From positions 1 to 64,000 of the forward strand of contig NZ_CP034783.1 of NCBI RefSeq assembly GCF_006094435.1: a stretch of DNA of 64,000 bases. The letters run 5' to 3'. The DNA is from Pseudomonas sp. MPC6. Lineage in GTDB: Bacteria > Pseudomonadota > Gammaproteobacteria > Pseudomonadales > Pseudomonadaceae. This document shows, piece by piece, positions 1 to 10,197 of this stretch. How positions within the stretch are numbered: position 1 is the first letter of the stretch; every line of letters begins with the position of its first letter. The notes below the pieces were generated by a model. It was not told where the DNA came from. It searched no databases and worked only from the letters and a program-made list of their open reading frames with translations. The position numbers were made by a program, and so were the translations under genes.

Positions 1-2010
1 ATGTCCCGACTCAATCCCCGGCAGCAAGAAGCCGTGAGCTACGTCGGCGGCCCTCTTTTGGTGCTCGCCGGCGCGGGCTCCGGCAAGACCAGCGTGATCA
101 CGCGCAAGATCGCGCACCTGGTCCAGAACTGCGGCATTCGCGCCCAGTACATCGTCGCCATGACCTTTACCAACAAGGCCGCGCGCGAGATGAAGGAACG
201 GGTCGGCACCCTGCTCAAGGGCGGCGAAGGCCGCGGCCTGACGGTGTGCACCTTTCACAACCTGGGCCTGAACATCATCCGCAAGGAACATGTTCGCCTG
301 GGCTACAAGCCGGGCTTTTCGATCTTTGACGAGACCGACGTCAAAGCCTTGATGACCGACATCATGCAGAAGGAATACTCGGGCGACGACGGTGTCGACG
401 AGATCAAGAACATGATCGGCTCTTGGAAAAACGACCTGATCCTGCCGCCCGAAGCCCTGGAAAATGCGCGCAACCCCAAGGAACAGACTGCCGCCATCGT
501 CTATACCCACTATCAGCGCACGCTCAAGGCGTTCAATGCGGTGGACTTCGACGACCTGATCCTGCTGCCGGTAAAACTTTTTCAGGAACACGCCGACATC
601 CTGGAAAAGTGGCAGAACAAAGTCCGCTACCTGCTGGTGGACGAATACCAGGACACCAACGCCAGCCAATATCTGCTGGTGAAGCTGCTGATCGGCACGC
701 GCAACCAATTCACCGTGGTCGGCGACGATGACCAGTCGATCTACGCCTGGCGCGGCGCCCGCCCGGAAAACCTGATGTTGCTCAAGGACGATTACCCGTC
801 CCTGAAAGTCGTCATGCTCGAGCAGAACTACCGCTCCACCAGTCGCATCCTGCGCTGCGCCAACGTGCTGATCTCGAATAACCCGCACGAGTTCGAAAAG
901 CAGCTGTGGAGTGAAATGGGGCACGGCGACGAGATCCGGGTGATCCGCTGCCGCAACGAAGACGCCGAAGCCGAGCGCGTGGCCGTGGAAATCCTCAGCC
1001 TGCATTTGCGCACCGATCGGCCGTACAGCGATTTCGCGATCCTGTATCGCGGTAACTACCAGGCCAAGTTGATCGAGCTGAAGTTGCAGCATCACCAGGT
1101 TCCTTACCGATTGTCCGGCGGCAACAGCTTTTTCGGACGTCAGGAAGTGAAAGACCTGATGGCTTACTTCCGCCTGATCGTGAACCCGGATGACGATAAC
1201 GCCTTCCTGCGGGTGATCAACGTCCCACGCCGGGAAATCGGTTCGACCACGCTGGAAAAGCTGGGAAACTACGCCACCGAGCGAAAAATCTCGATGTACG
1301 CCGCCACCGACGAAATCGGCCTGGGCGAACACCTGGATGCCCGTTTCACCGATCGCCTGTCGCGCTTCAAGCGCTTCATGGACAAGGTTCGCGAGCAATG
1401 CGCCGGCGAAGACCCGATCTCGGCGCTGCGCAGCATGGTCATGGATATCGACTACGAAAACTGGCTGCGCACCAACAGCTCCAGCGACAAGGCCGCCGAC
1501 TACCGCATGGGTAACGTCTGGTTCCTGATCGAGGCGTTGAAGAACACGCTCGAAAAAGACGAAGAAGGCGAGATGACTGTCGAAGACGCCATCGGCAAAC
1601 TCGTGCTGCGCGACATGCTGGAGCGTCAGCAGGAAGAGGAAGACGGCGCCGAAGGCGTGCAGATGATGACCTTGCACGCCTCCAAGGGCCTGGAATTTCC
1701 CTACGTGTTCATCATGGGCATGGAAGAGGAAATCCTCCCGCACCGCTCCAGCATCGAAGCCGACACCATCGAGGAAGAACGCCGCCTGGCCTACGTCGGG
1801 ATTACCCGTGCGCGCCAGACCCTGGCCTTCACCTTCGCCGCCAAGCGCAAGCAATACGGCGAGATCATCGACTGCGCGCCGAGCCGCTTCCTGGATGAGC
1901 TGCCGCCGGACGACCTGGCCTGGGAAGGCACCGACGACACCCCCGTTGAAGTCAAAGCCGTCCGTGGCAATACCGCATTGGCGGATATACGCGCGATGTT
2001 AAAGCGCTAA
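1..2010 (+). CDS. rep: ATP-dependent DNA helicase Rep
   Basis: Superfamily 1 3'-5' helicase that helps replication forks move past bound proteins. The 669-residue length is that of Rep rather than UvrD (about 720). Walker A is GAGSGKT at residues 24-30, the Walker B/DEAD-like motif is VDEYQDTN near residues 213-220, and motif VI (RRLAYVGITRAR) lies near residues 595-606. The ATG is the first base of the window and the N-terminus (MSRLNPRQQEAV) matches the family, so the gene is complete although its promoter lies outside. xpt follows 56 bases downstream on the same strand. Confidence 0.97.
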   Translation: MSRLNPRQQEAVSYVGGPLLVLAGAGSGKTSVITRKIAHLVQNCGIRAQYIVAMTFTNKAAREMKERVGTLLKGGEGRGLTVCTFHNLGLNIIRKEHVRLGYKPGFSIFDETDVKALMTDIMQKEYSGDDGVDEIKNMIGSWKNDLILPPEALENARNPKEQTAAIVYTHYQRTLKAFNAVDFDDLILLPVKLFQEHADILEKWQNKVRYLLVDEYQDTNASQYLLVKLLIGTRNQFTVVGDDDQSIYAWRGARPENLMLLKDDYPSLKVVMLEQNYRSTSRILRCANVLISNNPHEFEKQLWSEMGHGDEIRVIRCRNEDAEAERVAVEILSLHLRTDRPYSDFAILYRGNYQAKLIELKLQHHQVPYRLSGGNSFFGRQEVKDLMAYFRLIVNPDDDNAFLRVINVPRREIGSTTLEKLGNYATERKISMYAATDEIGLGEHLDARFTDRLSRFKRFMDKVREQCAGEDPISALRSMVMDIDYENWLRTNSSSDKAADYRMGNVWFLIEALKNTLEKDEEGEMTVEDAIGKLVLRDMLERQQEEEDGAEGVQMMTLHASKGLEFPYVFIMGMEEEILPHRSSIEADTIEEERRLAYVGITRARQTLAFTFAAKRKQYGEIIDCAPSRFLDELPPDDLAWEGTDDTPVEVKAVRGNTALADIRAMLKR

Positions 2011-2027
2011 AATTGACTACTTTTTAA

Positions 2028-2639
<612 letters not shown>

Positions 2640-2657
2640 AGCCCTGACACCGCACCC

Positions 2658-2752
2658 CCTGTAGGAGCTGGCTTGCCAGCGAAGGCGGTGTGTCAGTCGA
2701 CACATGTATTAACTGACCCACCGCCTTCGCTGGCAAGCCAGCTCCTACAGGG
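2658..2752. repeat. Paired inverted REP element
   Basis: Two REP units in opposite orientation (CTGTAGGAGCTGGCTTGCCAGC and its complement) separated by about 45 bases lie between the convergent xpt and acetyl-CoA hydrolase genes. The whole unit can fold into one long hairpin and may protect or terminate both transcripts. Confidence 0.9.
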
Positions 2753-2766
2753 GTTTGAGTGGGCGG

Positions 2767-4689
2767 TTATTGCGCAGTGGCCTTCAGGCCGGTGAGTAGT
2801 AACCGCTGAAACAAATCCTCTTTCATCCCTTGCGGGTCAGTCAGCTGCATCCGTTCCAGATGCCCGGGAAACGCCGACGGCTCTGGCGCATCCAAGGCAG
2901 CCTTACCCAACTCCAGAATCTGCGTGAGCTTGAACTTGCTCTTCAACCAATTCAGCGCCCGCAACACATCCCGTTCCACCTCGGTGAAATCACACCCCAG
3001 CGGATACTCCGGAAACAGATTCGGATGTAGCGCCTGAATCGCCTGCAAACGCTGCGGATTGTTTTGCGCAAACCGTGGATCGAGGCGGAAGTTCTTCGGC
3101 AACTTGCCAACGTTCTGCGCCTGCTCGATCAACCCCGGCTGAAAGCGTGAATCGCTGATGTTCAGCAAGGCCTCGATCACTGCCGCATCCGTCTTGCCGC
3201 GCAAATCGGCGATGCCGTATTCGGTCACCACGATGTCCCGAAGGTGCCGCGGGATCGTGCAATGGCCGTATTCCCAGACGATGTTCGAACTGACGTCACC
3301 CCCCGACTCGCGCCAGCTGCGCAGTAGCAGCACCGAACGCGCACCTTCCAGCGCATGGCCCTGGGCGACAAAGTTGTACTGCCCGCCCACACCGCTGAGC
3401 ACCCGCCCGTCTTCCAGCTGATCCGCCACCCCGGCGCCCAGCAGGGTCATGGTGAATACGGTATTGATAAAGCGCGCATCGAGGCGCTGCAGACGCTTGA
3501 GCTCTTCCTGACCATAAAGCTCGTTGATGTAGCTGATGCGGGTCATATTGAATTCGAGCCGCTTGCTCTGGGGCAACGCCCGCAGGCGTTCATAAAAACT
3601 GCGCGGCCCGAGGAAAAAGCCACCATGCACCGAGATGCCGTCGCTTTGCGCGGCTTCATCCAGGGTGCCGGCATTCGCCTGTTGCTGGGTCGGCACATCG
3701 GGGTACACCTTGCGCCGCACGATCCCGGCATCCGCCAGCACCAGCAAGCCGTTGACGAACATCTCGCTGCAGCCGTAAAGGCCCTTGGCAAAGGGTTCGA
3801 CGCCGCCTTCACGGTCGATCAGTTGCGCCCACTGGCTGAGATTGATGTCCGCGAGCAATGCCTTGTAGCCGTCATTGTCGGCTTGTCGCGCCAGCAACGC
3901 GGCGGTCAGGGCATCGCCCATGGCGCCGATGCCGATCTGCAAGGTACCGCCATCGCGCACCAGCGTGCTGGCATGCAGGCCAATGAAGTGATCCTGAAAA
4001 CCCACCGGCATGTTCGGCGTGGAGAACAGCGTGGTGCTGTCTTTCTCGTCAATCAACAGGTCGAAGGCATCAATGCCCATTTCCGCGTCGCCGGGCATGT
4101 ACGGCAAGTCGTTGTGCACCTGTCCCAACAGCAGAATCGTCTCCCCTGCCGCACGGCGCTTGGCGATCATCGGCAACAGGTCGAGGGTGATGTCCGGGTT
4201 GCAGCTCAGGCTCAGGCGGTCGGGATGCTCGCTGTGACTGGCCACCAATTGCGCCACCAGGTTCAAGCCGGCGGCGTTGATGTCCCGGGCGGCGTGACTG
4301 TAGTTGCTGCTGACGTAATCTTGCTGCGCCGGTGCGCTGTTGAGCAGGCTGCCAGGCTGCAGGAAGAATTGCTGGATGCGAATGTTCGACGGCAGGTTGT
4401 CCTGGTGCAGACCCGCAAGGAAATCCAGTTCCGGATAGTCGCCGAACACCCGTTCGATGAAGGGTTCCAGGAAGCGCTTTTGCAGGCCGTCGCCTAACGC
4501 AGGGCGGCCGAGGCACAGGGCGGTGTACATGGTCAGTTGCCGTTCGGGCAATTGTGCAATGCGTTGAAACAGCGCGTTGACGAAGTGGTTGGGTTTGCCC
4601 AGGCCAAGGGGCAGGCCCATGTGGATATGCGCCGGCAATCGTGCCAACACGTCATCGACCGCCTGCTCGATAGAACACAGCTGCACCAT
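2767..4689 (-). CDS. Acetyl-CoA hydrolase/transferase family protein
   Basis: Predicted cytoplasmic CoA-transferase or hydrolase of the acetyl-CoA hydrolase/4-hydroxybutyrate CoA-transferase family. At 640 residues it is longer than the usual 430-500. The C-terminal family signature includes SGVGGQYNFVAQG followed by IVTEYGIADLRGKT. The open frame extends upstream to 4797, but that extension crosses the cycB terminator and lacks a ribosome site. The ATG at 4689 (MVQLCSIEQAVDD) has GGGAGGA a few bases upstream, so I chose it. The gene stands alone between the REP element and cycB. The acyl-CoA substrate cannot be told from sequence. Confidence 0.85.
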   Translation of the reverse strand: MVQLCSIEQAVDDVLARLPAHIHMGLPLGLGKPNHFVNALFQRIAQLPERQLTMYTALCLGRPALGDGLQKRFLEPFIERVFGDYPELDFLAGLHQDNLPSNIRIQQFFLQPGSLLNSAPAQQDYVSSNYSHAARDINAAGLNLVAQLVASHSEHPDRLSLSCNPDITLDLLPMIAKRRAAGETILLLGQVHNDLPYMPGDAEMGIDAFDLLIDEKDSTTLFSTPNMPVGFQDHFIGLHASTLVRDGGTLQIGIGAMGDALTAALLARQADNDGYKALLADINLSQWAQLIDREGGVEPFAKGLYGCSEMFVNGLLVLADAGIVRRKVYPDVPTQQQANAGTLDEAAQSDGISVHGGFFLGPRSFYERLRALPQSKRLEFNMTRISYINELYGQEELKRLQRLDARFINTVFTMTLLGAGVADQLEDGRVLSGVGGQYNFVAQGHALEGARSVLLLRSWRESGGDVSSNIVWEYGHCTIPRHLRDIVVTEYGIADLRGKTDAAVIEALLNISDSRFQPGLIEQAQNVGKLPKNFRLDPRFAQNNPQRLQAIQALHPNLFPEYPLGCDFTEVERDVLRALNWLKSKFKLTQILELGKAALDAPEPSAFPGHLERMQLTDPQGMKEDLFQRLLLTGLKATAQ

Positions 4690-4780
4690 CTGATCCTCCC
4701 TTACGTTCCGTGAATGGGGTTGGACCGGACTTGCCGGGCCTTTGCTGCAAAGAATAGTCCCAAGGGCAAATCGCAGGCAC

Positions 4781-4807
4781 AAAAAAGCCGCTCGCAAGCG
4801 GCTTTTT
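4781..4807 (-). terminator. Intrinsic terminator of the cytochrome c5 gene
   Basis: Stem GCCGCT/AGCGGC with a CGCA loop, flanked by six A and five T, sits 20 bases beyond the cycB stop. It is symmetrical and could work in both directions. Confidence 0.85.
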
Positions 4808-4826
4808 CGCGAGAGATGCAGGCGTT

Positions 4827-5252
4827 TTACAGGCCGGACATCTCTTTGATGGCGCCCTTCAACTCGTCGTCGGAGCAGTCGGCACAGGTGCCTTTAGGCG
4901 GCATCGCGTTGATACCGGAAATGGCCTTGGCCAGAATGCCGTCGAGGCCGCCCTGGTGATCGGCGCGTTCTTTCCAGGCAGCCTTGTCACCGATTTTCGG
5001 TGCACCCAGCAGGCCGGTGCCGTGGCAAGCATTGCAGTGCTTTGCAATGACATCTTTAGGCGCTTTGGCACCACCTCCGCCACCCGAGGCAGCGGCCACT
5101 TCCATGCCCTTGCACTCTTGCCCCTGAACACAAACCTTGCCGACTGGTTCAAGGCGTTTGGCAATGTCGTCATTAGTCGCAGCTTGAGCGCTGACTGCCC
5201 ATAGGGCCAATACGGTTGCTGGTGCAGCCAGCATTTTCATAATTAGATTCAC
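4827..5252 (-). CDS. cycB: Cytochrome c5 family protein
   Basis: Periplasmic monohaem c-type cytochrome, an electron carrier. A signal peptide covers about residues 1-24 (ending AVSAQA). The haem site CNACH lies near residue 73, a glycine-rich linker precedes it, and the C-terminal part has the likely Met ligand (NAMPPKG) and a CADC pair typical of c5. I chose the GTG at 5252 because GAGGGTGA lies 8 bases upstream; an ATG at 5240 is an alternative that still leaves a full signal peptide. PA5300 (cycB) holds the same position in P. aeruginosa. Confidence 0.88.
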   Translation of the reverse strand: MNLIMKMLAAPATVLALWAVSAQAATNDDIAKRLEPVGKVCVQGQECKGMEVAAASGGGGGAKAPKDVIAKHCNACHGTGLLGAPKIGDKAAWKERADHQGGLDGILAKAISGINAMPPKGTCADCSDDELKGAIKEMSGL

Positions 5253-5422
5253 GCGTTCACCCTCAATGGTGGCTAGTCACGCCCACGGCCACGGTTCGCA
5301 GGCGGGCGCAAGTATAACGGTAAGCCCGCCACACTGAAACAACCCCAAAGTCGAAGGGGTCTTGTCGTGCAGCGGAAAAACAGTCCGGGCACCTCCGCCA
5401 TGCTGGCAGGGCGCCTCTTTTG

Positions 5423-5971
5423 TTAAAAGTTCGCGGGTGTAGCTGCGCTGATTAGTCGCGCCGGCGCATCGAACGGATTGCGAAAACGATGCGGCTTGGT
5501 GCTTTCAAAGTAGTAGCTATCGCCGGCTTCGAGCACAAAAGTTTCCAGCCCGACCACCAGTTCCAGTCTGCCTTCGAGCAAAATCCCGGTTTCCTCGCCC
5601 TCGTGGGTGAGCATCTCGTCACCGGTGTCGGCGCCTGGCGGATAGATTTCATTGAGGAAGGCGATAGCCCGGCTCGGGTGAGCCCGGCCGACCAGCTTCA
5701 TGGTCACTGCGCCATCGGAAATGTCGATCAGCTCGTTAGCCTTGTAGACGATCTGAGTCGGTTTTTCCTGCAGGATCTCTTCGGAAAAGAACTCGACCAT
5801 GGACATGGGAATCCCGCCCAGTACCTTCCTCAGCGAACTGATCGAGGGGCTGACGCTGTTCTTCTCGATCATCGAAATGGTGCTGTTGGTGACACCCGCC
5901 CGTTTGGCGAGTTCACGCTGGGAAAGGCCCTTGAGCTTACGGATGGATTGCAGTCGTTCACCGACGTCCAA
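5423..5971 (-). CDS. pauR: XRE-family regulator with C-terminal cupin, PauR type
   Basis: Transcription regulator with a helix-turn-helix at about residues 3-58 (GLSQRELAKRAGVTNSTISM) and a small-molecule-sensing cupin at about residues 105-180. The 182-residue architecture matches PuuR/PauR, which represses gamma-glutamylated polyamine catabolism genes. It starts at a TTG with GGAGG 7 bases upstream; no ATG is available. It lies downstream of dadX on the same strand, as pauR (PA5301) does in P. aeruginosa. Likely targets within the window are the PauB-like oxidase and the PauC aldehyde dehydrogenase; that link is inferred from the family. Confidence 0.88.
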   Translation of the reverse strand: MDVGERLQSIRKLKGLSQRELAKRAGVTNSTISMIEKNSVSPSISSLRKVLGGIPMSMVEFFSEEILQEKPTQIVYKANELIDISDGAVTMKLVGRAHPSRAIAFLNEIYPPGADTGDEMLTHEGEETGILLEGRLELVVGLETFVLEAGDSYYFESTKPHRFRNPFDAPARLISAATPANF

Positions 5972-6097
5972 GCTTGCGCCTCCAGGATTCAGGTTATTGG
6001 AATATTGAGCGTTATCATGGCGACAGCGTTCAGTATTTACAACACTTTGGCCTGAATCCTGTGCGGCGAGGCGACTTTCGGTCCGGGGTGCCTTGGG

Positions 6098-7171
6098 CTA
6101 AACCCCGGAATAGAGCTTCGGCACCCGGTGCAGGTTGCAGAATATCTGGTAAGGAATCGTGTCGGCGGCCTTGGCCACGTCGCTGGCGAGGATATTTTTG
6201 CCCCACAATTCCACGGTCGAACCCAGGCCCGCTTGCGGCACATCGGTCAAATCGATGCAGAGCATGTCCATTGACACCCGCCCGATCAATTGGCTGCGCT
6301 GGCCGGCGACCATCACCGGGGTGCCGGTCGGCGCCTGACGTGGATAGCCATCGGCGTAACCCATGGCCACCACGCCAACGCGCATCGGTTTGGCGGTGAT
6401 GAACTTCGCGCCATAACCGATCGGCTCGCCGGCCGGCAGTTCACGCACGCAAATCACTTTCGATTCGAGGGTCATCACCGGTTGCAGGCGTGATGCCACG
6501 GCATTGGCTTCTTCGAAGGGTGTAGCACCATAGAGCATGATGCCCGGGCGCACCCAATCACTCGGAATCTGCGGCCAACCGAGCACCGCCGGCGAGTTGC
6601 GCAGGCTGACCTCGGCGGACAAGCCCTGGCGCGCGGCTTCAAAAACGGCCACTTGCTCGGAGCTGGCTGGACTGTGCAGCTCATCGGCCCGGGCGAAGTG
6701 GCTCATCAGCACGATCTTCGCGACCTTGCCGCTGGCCAGCAACCGTTGATAGGCCGCCTGATAATCCTTCGGATGCAGGCCGACCCGGTGCATGCCCGAA
6801 TCGAGCTTGAGCCAGACCGTGATCGGCTTGCTCAGTGCGGCCTTCTCGATGGCGTCAAGCTGCCACAGCGAATGCACCACGCACCAGAAGTCATGCTCGA
6901 TGATCAGCGACAGCTCATCGGCTTCGAAAAAACCCTCAAGCAGCAACACCGGCGCACGAATGCCGGCGGCGCGCAGCTCCAGGGCCTCTTCGATGCAGGC
7001 CACGGCGAACCCGTCCGCCTCGGCTTCCAGTGCCTGGGCGCAACGCACTGCGCCATGGCCATAGGCATCGGCCTTGATCACCGCGAGGGCGCGGGCACCC
7101 GAGACTTCACGGGCGATCTGGTAGTTGTGACGCAGGGCTTGAAGGTCGATCAGGGCACGGGCAGGACGCAT
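6098..7171 (-). CDS. dadX: Catabolic alanine racemase
   Basis: PLP enzyme that interconverts L- and D-alanine, feeding DadA. It has 357 residues; the PLP lysine is in [10 protein letters not shown] (Lys33) and the conserved MGYADGYPR begins at residue 270. The frame can be extended upstream to a TTG at 7195, but the ATG at 7171 ([17 protein letters not shown]) matches the known family start. It belongs to a minus-strand group dadA - RidA-like - dadX - pauR, which identifies it as the catabolic dadX rather than biosynthetic alr. Confidence 0.95.
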   Translation of the reverse strand: MRPARALIDLQALRHNYQIAREVSGARALAVIKADAYGHGAVRCAQALEAEADGFAVACIEEALELRAAGIRAPVLLLEGFFEADELSLIIEHDFWCVVHSLWQLDAIEKAALSKPITVWLKLDSGMHRVGLHPKDYQAAYQRLLASGKVAKIVLMSHFARADELHSPASSEQVAVFEAARQGLSAEVSLRNSPAVLGWPQIPSDWVRPGIMLYGATPFEEANAVASRLQPVMTLESKVICVRELPAGEPIGYGAKFITAKPMRVGVVAMGYADGYPRQAPTGTPVMVAGQRSQLIGRVSMDMLCIDLTDVPQAGLGSTVELWGKNILASDVAKAADTIPYQIFCNLHRVPKLYSGV

Positions 7172-7296
7172 GGCGGCAGACTTCTGGTCGGTCAATGGGA
7201 AGAAAAACCGGCGCTGGCTGAGGGTATAAACCGCCTGCAGCGCCGGGAGAGGGATCGTTCCGAGCTACTCCTTTCAGAGCAGTTACTTCAGAGCCA

Positions 7297-7650
7297 TCAC
7301 GGCAGAGCCGCTACAACCGACAGCTCCACCAGGATTTCCGGTTCGCACAGCTTCGATTCAACCGTCGCGCGAGCCGGTGCGACGCCTTTTGGCAGCCACT
7401 TGTCCCAGACCGCATTTATGCCTTCGAAGTGCGCTTCAATGTCTTTCAGGTAGATCGTCACCGACAACAGACGGCTCTTGTCGGTCCCGGCCAAGTCCAG
7501 CAAACGCTCGATGTTGGCGAGGGTTTCACGGGTCTGCTGTTCAATCCCGGCACTCATGTCGTCGCCGACTTGCCCTGCCAGATAGACGGTGCCGCTGTGG
7601 ACAACGATCTGGCTCATGCGCTCATTGGTGAGCTGGCGCTGGATTGACAT
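7297..7650 (-). CDS. RidA-family protein of the dad cluster
   Basis: Small trimeric YjgF/YER057c/UK114 family protein of 117 residues, likely removing reactive enamine/imine intermediates made by the adjacent D-amino acid dehydrogenase. The motif [20 protein letters not shown] and the C-terminal arginine region (PARATVES) are typical. It differs from the canonical RidA at 35307 in lacking the [11 protein letters not shown] motif and belongs to another Rid subfamily. The ATG at 7650 lies inside the end of dadA (29-base overlap), which argues for translational coupling. It is equivalent to PA5303. Confidence 0.9.
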   Translation of the reverse strand: MSIQRQLTNERMSQIVVHSGTVYLAGQVGDDMSAGIEQQTRETLANIERLLDLAGTDKSRLLSVTIYLKDIEAHFEGINAVWDKWLPKGVAPARATVESKLCEPEILVELSVVAALP

Positions 7651-8926
7651 GTTTTGCGGACTCCTGGGTTTTGCTTCCATAACGGGATATATCGAGGCCT
7701 TCGGCGCTGATCTGCGGCGTTTTCTTCGCCATCAGGTCAGCCAGCAAACGACCGGAGCCGCACGCCATGGTCCAGCCGAGCGTGCCGTGACCGGTGTTCA
7801 GGAACAGGTTCTTGAACGGAGTGGCGCCAACGATCGGCGTGCCATCCGGTGTGGTCGGACGCAGGCCGGTCCAGAAACTCGCCTGGGTCAGATCGCCGCC
7901 CTGAGGATAGAGGTCATTGACGATCATCTCCAGGGTTTCGCGTCGACGCGGGTTCAGCGACAGGTCAAAACCGGCGATTTCAGCCATGCCGCCCACGCGG
8001 ATACGGTTGTCGAAACGGGTGATCGCGACCTTGTAGGTCTCGTCGAGGATAGTCGAAGTCGGCGCCATCGCCGGGTTGGTGATCGGCACAGTCAAGGAAT
8101 AACCCTTGAGCGGATACACCGGCGCCTTGATGCCCAGCGGCTTGAGCAGTTGCGGCGAGTAGCTGCCCAGCGCCAGTACGTAGCGATCGGCGGTTTCCAG
8201 CTTGCCGTCGATCCAGACACCATTGATGCGATCACCGGCGTAGTCGAGGCGCTGAATGTCCTGTTCGAAGCGGAATTCCACACCCAGCTTGGTCGCCATT
8301 TCGACCAGACGGGTGGTGAACATCTGGCAGTCGCCAGTCTGGTCGTTCGGCAGGCGCAGGGCACCGGCGAGGATGTCGGTGACGCTGGCCAGCGCCGGCT
8401 CAACCCGGGCAATGCCGGCACGGTCGAGCAGTTCGAACGGCACGCCGGACTCTTTCAGTACGGCGATGTCTTTCCAGGCGCCGTCGAGCTGAGCCTGGGT
8501 ACGGAACAGTTGGGTCGTACCGAGGCTGCGGCCTTCGTAGGCAATGCCGGTTTCGGCGCGCAACTCGTCGAGGCAGTCACGGCTGTACTCGGACAGACGG
8601 ACCATGCGCTCCTTGTTCACCGCATAACGGCTGGCGGTGCAGTTGCGCAGCATCTGCGCCATCCACAGGTATTGATCGATGTCGGCGGTGGCCTTGATTG
8701 CCAGCGGTGCGTGGCGCTGCAACAGCCACTTGATGGCCTTGAGCGGCACACCCGGCGCGGCCCACGGCGAGGCATAACCCGGCGATACCTGCCCGGCGTT
8801 GGCGAAACTGGTCTCCATGGCCGCAGCCGGCTGACGGTCCACCACCACCACTTCAAACCCGGCGCGGGCCAGATAATAAGCACTGGTCGTACCGATGACG
8901 CCGCTACCCAAGACCATAACGCGCAT
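7622..8926 (-). CDS. dadA: D-amino acid dehydrogenase small subunit
   Basis: FAD-dependent membrane-associated enzyme that oxidises D-alanine and other D-amino acids to 2-oxo acids and ammonia, passing electrons to the respiratory chain. The 434-residue protein has the FAD-binding [19 protein letters not shown] at residues 4-22 and a C-terminal [14 protein letters not shown] motif. Of three in-frame ATGs (8941, 8932, 8926) the last is 8 bases from a GAGGGA ribosome site and gives the family N-terminus [12 protein letters not shown]. It is divergent from lrp, its probable activator, and first in the dadA-RidA-dadX group. Confidence 0.96.
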   Translation of the reverse strand: MRVMVLGSGVIGTTSAYYLARAGFEVVVVDRQPAAAMETSFANAGQVSPGYASPWAAPGVPLKAIKWLLQRHAPLAIKATADIDQYLWMAQMLRNCTASRYAVNKERMVRLSEYSRDCLDELRAETGIAYEGRSLGTTQLFRTQAQLDGAWKDIAVLKESGVPFELLDRAGIARVEPALASVTDILAGALRLPNDQTGDCQMFTTRLVEMATKLGVEFRFEQDIQRLDYAGDRINGVWIDGKLETADRYVLALGSYSPQLLKPLGIKAPVYPLKGYSLTVPITNPAMAPTSTILDETYKVAITRFDNRIRVGGMAEIAGFDLSLNPRRRETLEMIVNDLYPQGGDLTQASFWTGLRPTTPDGTPIVGATPFKNLFLNTGHGTLGWTMACGSGRLLADLMAKKTPQISAEGLDISRYGSKTQESAKHVNPAPAHQ

Positions 8927-9004
8927 TTTCATATCCCTCATCGCGGCTTGCCGCTGACGTTTATTGTTCAGACCGTTGATGTGGGCAGTGTAAAAAAGAT
9001 TAGC

Positions 9005-9019
9005 CAGTGCTTTTCACTG
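9005..9019. promoter_or_regulatory. Candidate Lrp binding site between dadA and lrp
   Basis: The 15-base inverted repeat CAGTGCTTTTCACTG lies in the 156-base divergent gap and agrees with the E. coli Lrp consensus YAGHAWATTWTDCTR at 11 of 15 positions. It directly precedes TATAAA (9020-9025), a possible -10 for lrp. This fits Lrp control of dadAX and autoregulation, as known in Pseudomonas; binding here is inferred. Confidence 0.5.
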
Positions 9020-9082
9020 TATAAATGCCTATATTTGGCGACAATTCTCGGCAAAAACCCTTTTCACGGAGGCGCATCCCCT

Positions 9083-9571
9083 ATGCGTACCAACACTCAG
9101 ACCAAACGTGAGCTGGACAAGATCGACCGCAATATCCTGCGGATCCTGCAAGCGGACGGGCGGATCTCCTTCACCGAGCTCGGGGAAAAGGTCGGGCTCT
9201 CGACCACGCCCTGTACCGAGCGGGTCCGGCGCCTGGAGCGCGAAGGGATCATCATGGGTTACAACGCGCGGCTCAATCCGCAGCACCTCAAGGGCAGTCT
9301 GCTGGTGTTCGTCGAGATCAGTCTTGACTACAAATCCGGCGATACTTTCGAAGAGTTCCGACGCGCAGTGCTGAAACTGCCTCACGTGCTGGAGTGCCAC
9401 CTGGTGTCAGGGGATTTCGACTATTTGGTGAAAGCGCGGATTTCCGAGATGGCTTCGTACCGCAAACTGCTGGGCGATATTCTGCTCAAGCTGCCCCATG
9501 TGCGCGAATCCAAGAGCTATATCGTGATGGAAGAGGTGAAGGAGAGCTTGAATCTGCCGATTCCGGATTGA
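9083..9571 (+). CDS. lrp: Leucine-responsive regulator, Lrp/AsnC family
   Basis: DNA-binding regulator of amino-acid metabolism. It has 162 residues, with an N-terminal winged helix-turn-helix (about 12-60, LDKIDRNILRILQADGRIS) and a C-terminal RAM/AsnC effector domain (about 75-155). The ATG at 9083 follows GGAGGCG. The reading frame is open far upstream, but that region is the antisense of dadA and is not coding. It is divergent from dadA, which Lrp activates in response to alanine in Pseudomonas. Confidence 0.95.
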   Translation: MRTNTQTKRELDKIDRNILRILQADGRISFTELGEKVGLSTTPCTERVRRLEREGIIMGYNARLNPQHLKGSLLVFVEISLDYKSGDTFEEFRRAVLKLPHVLECHLVSGDFDYLVKARISEMASYRKLLGDILLKLPHVRESKSYIVMEEVKESLNLPIPD

Positions 9572-9609
9572 GGGTCTGACTCAGGGGGATTTGTTGCCTG
9601 AGCGGACGC

Positions 9610-9675
9610 TTTCGCGAGCAAGCCCGCTCCCACAATGGAATGCATTTCAACTGTGGGAGCGGGCTTGTTCGCGAA
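9610..9675. repeat. Paired inverted REP element
   Basis: TTCGCGAGCAAGCCCGCTCCCACA and a near-perfect inverted copy (GTGGGAGCGGGCTTGTTCGCGAA) lie between the convergent lrp and YkgJ-family genes. Confidence 0.88.
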
Positions 9676-9696
9676 TGAAGGCGACTCGGTTTCCCC

Positions 9697-10050
9697 TTAG
9701 ACAAGCACCTGCCGGGTCGACGCCATGTACTCATGAATCTGCTTCTCGACCCGCGGATGAATCAACTCCACCGGCCCGCGCCCATTAGGGCATGGCAAGG
9801 TCTTGGTAGTGCCGAACAGCCGACAGATCAACGGCCGCTCGTCATACACGGTGCAGCCGTCAGGCCCCAGGTGGACGCAATTGAGCTCATCCATCGCCGC
9901 GTCCTGCTCGGCCCGGGTCTTGCGCGGCAGGCGGGACATTTCTTCCGGCGAGGTGGTCACCGGTCCACAGCAGTCATGGCAACCGGGCACGCACTCGAAC
10001 GAGGGAATCTGCTGGCGCAGCGTGCGAATTTTCTGGCTGTTGCAGCTCAT
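9697..10050 (-). CDS. YkgJ-family cysteine cluster protein
   Basis: Small cytoplasmic protein of 117 residues. Its cysteines (CVPGCHDCC near residues 20-27, then CVHLGPDGCTVYDERPLICR) match the YkgJ/UPF0153 metal-binding cluster; a zinc or Fe-S centre is likely but the role is unknown. The ATG at 10050 gives the family start. It lies alone between lrp and the PauB-like gene, convergent with lrp and divergent from the oxidoreductase. Confidence 0.85.
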   Translation of the reverse strand: MSCNSQKIRTLRQQIPSFECVPGCHDCCGPVTTSPEEMSRLPRKTRAEQDAAMDELNCVHLGPDGCTVYDERPLICRLFGTTKTLPCPNGRGPVELIHPRVEKQIHEYMASTRQVLV

Positions 10051-10197
10051 CGAAGCGTTGACCGAATGCGGGATAGACCGGGATTCTGACGCAAAAACCG
10101 CGATCCAGACAGCAACAACCGACCAGTGTTGCCCGTAACGGAAGGTCAGGCTTATGCTCCGTCAAATTTTCTATACACCCGAATCAGGAACACGCAC

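Noticed and set aside
7589..9082. Very long plus-strand open frame continuing upstream of lrp
   Set aside because: It is antisense to dadA and the RidA-like gene, whose minus-strand products match known families. High GC opens such shadow frames. Only the part from 9083 is lrp.
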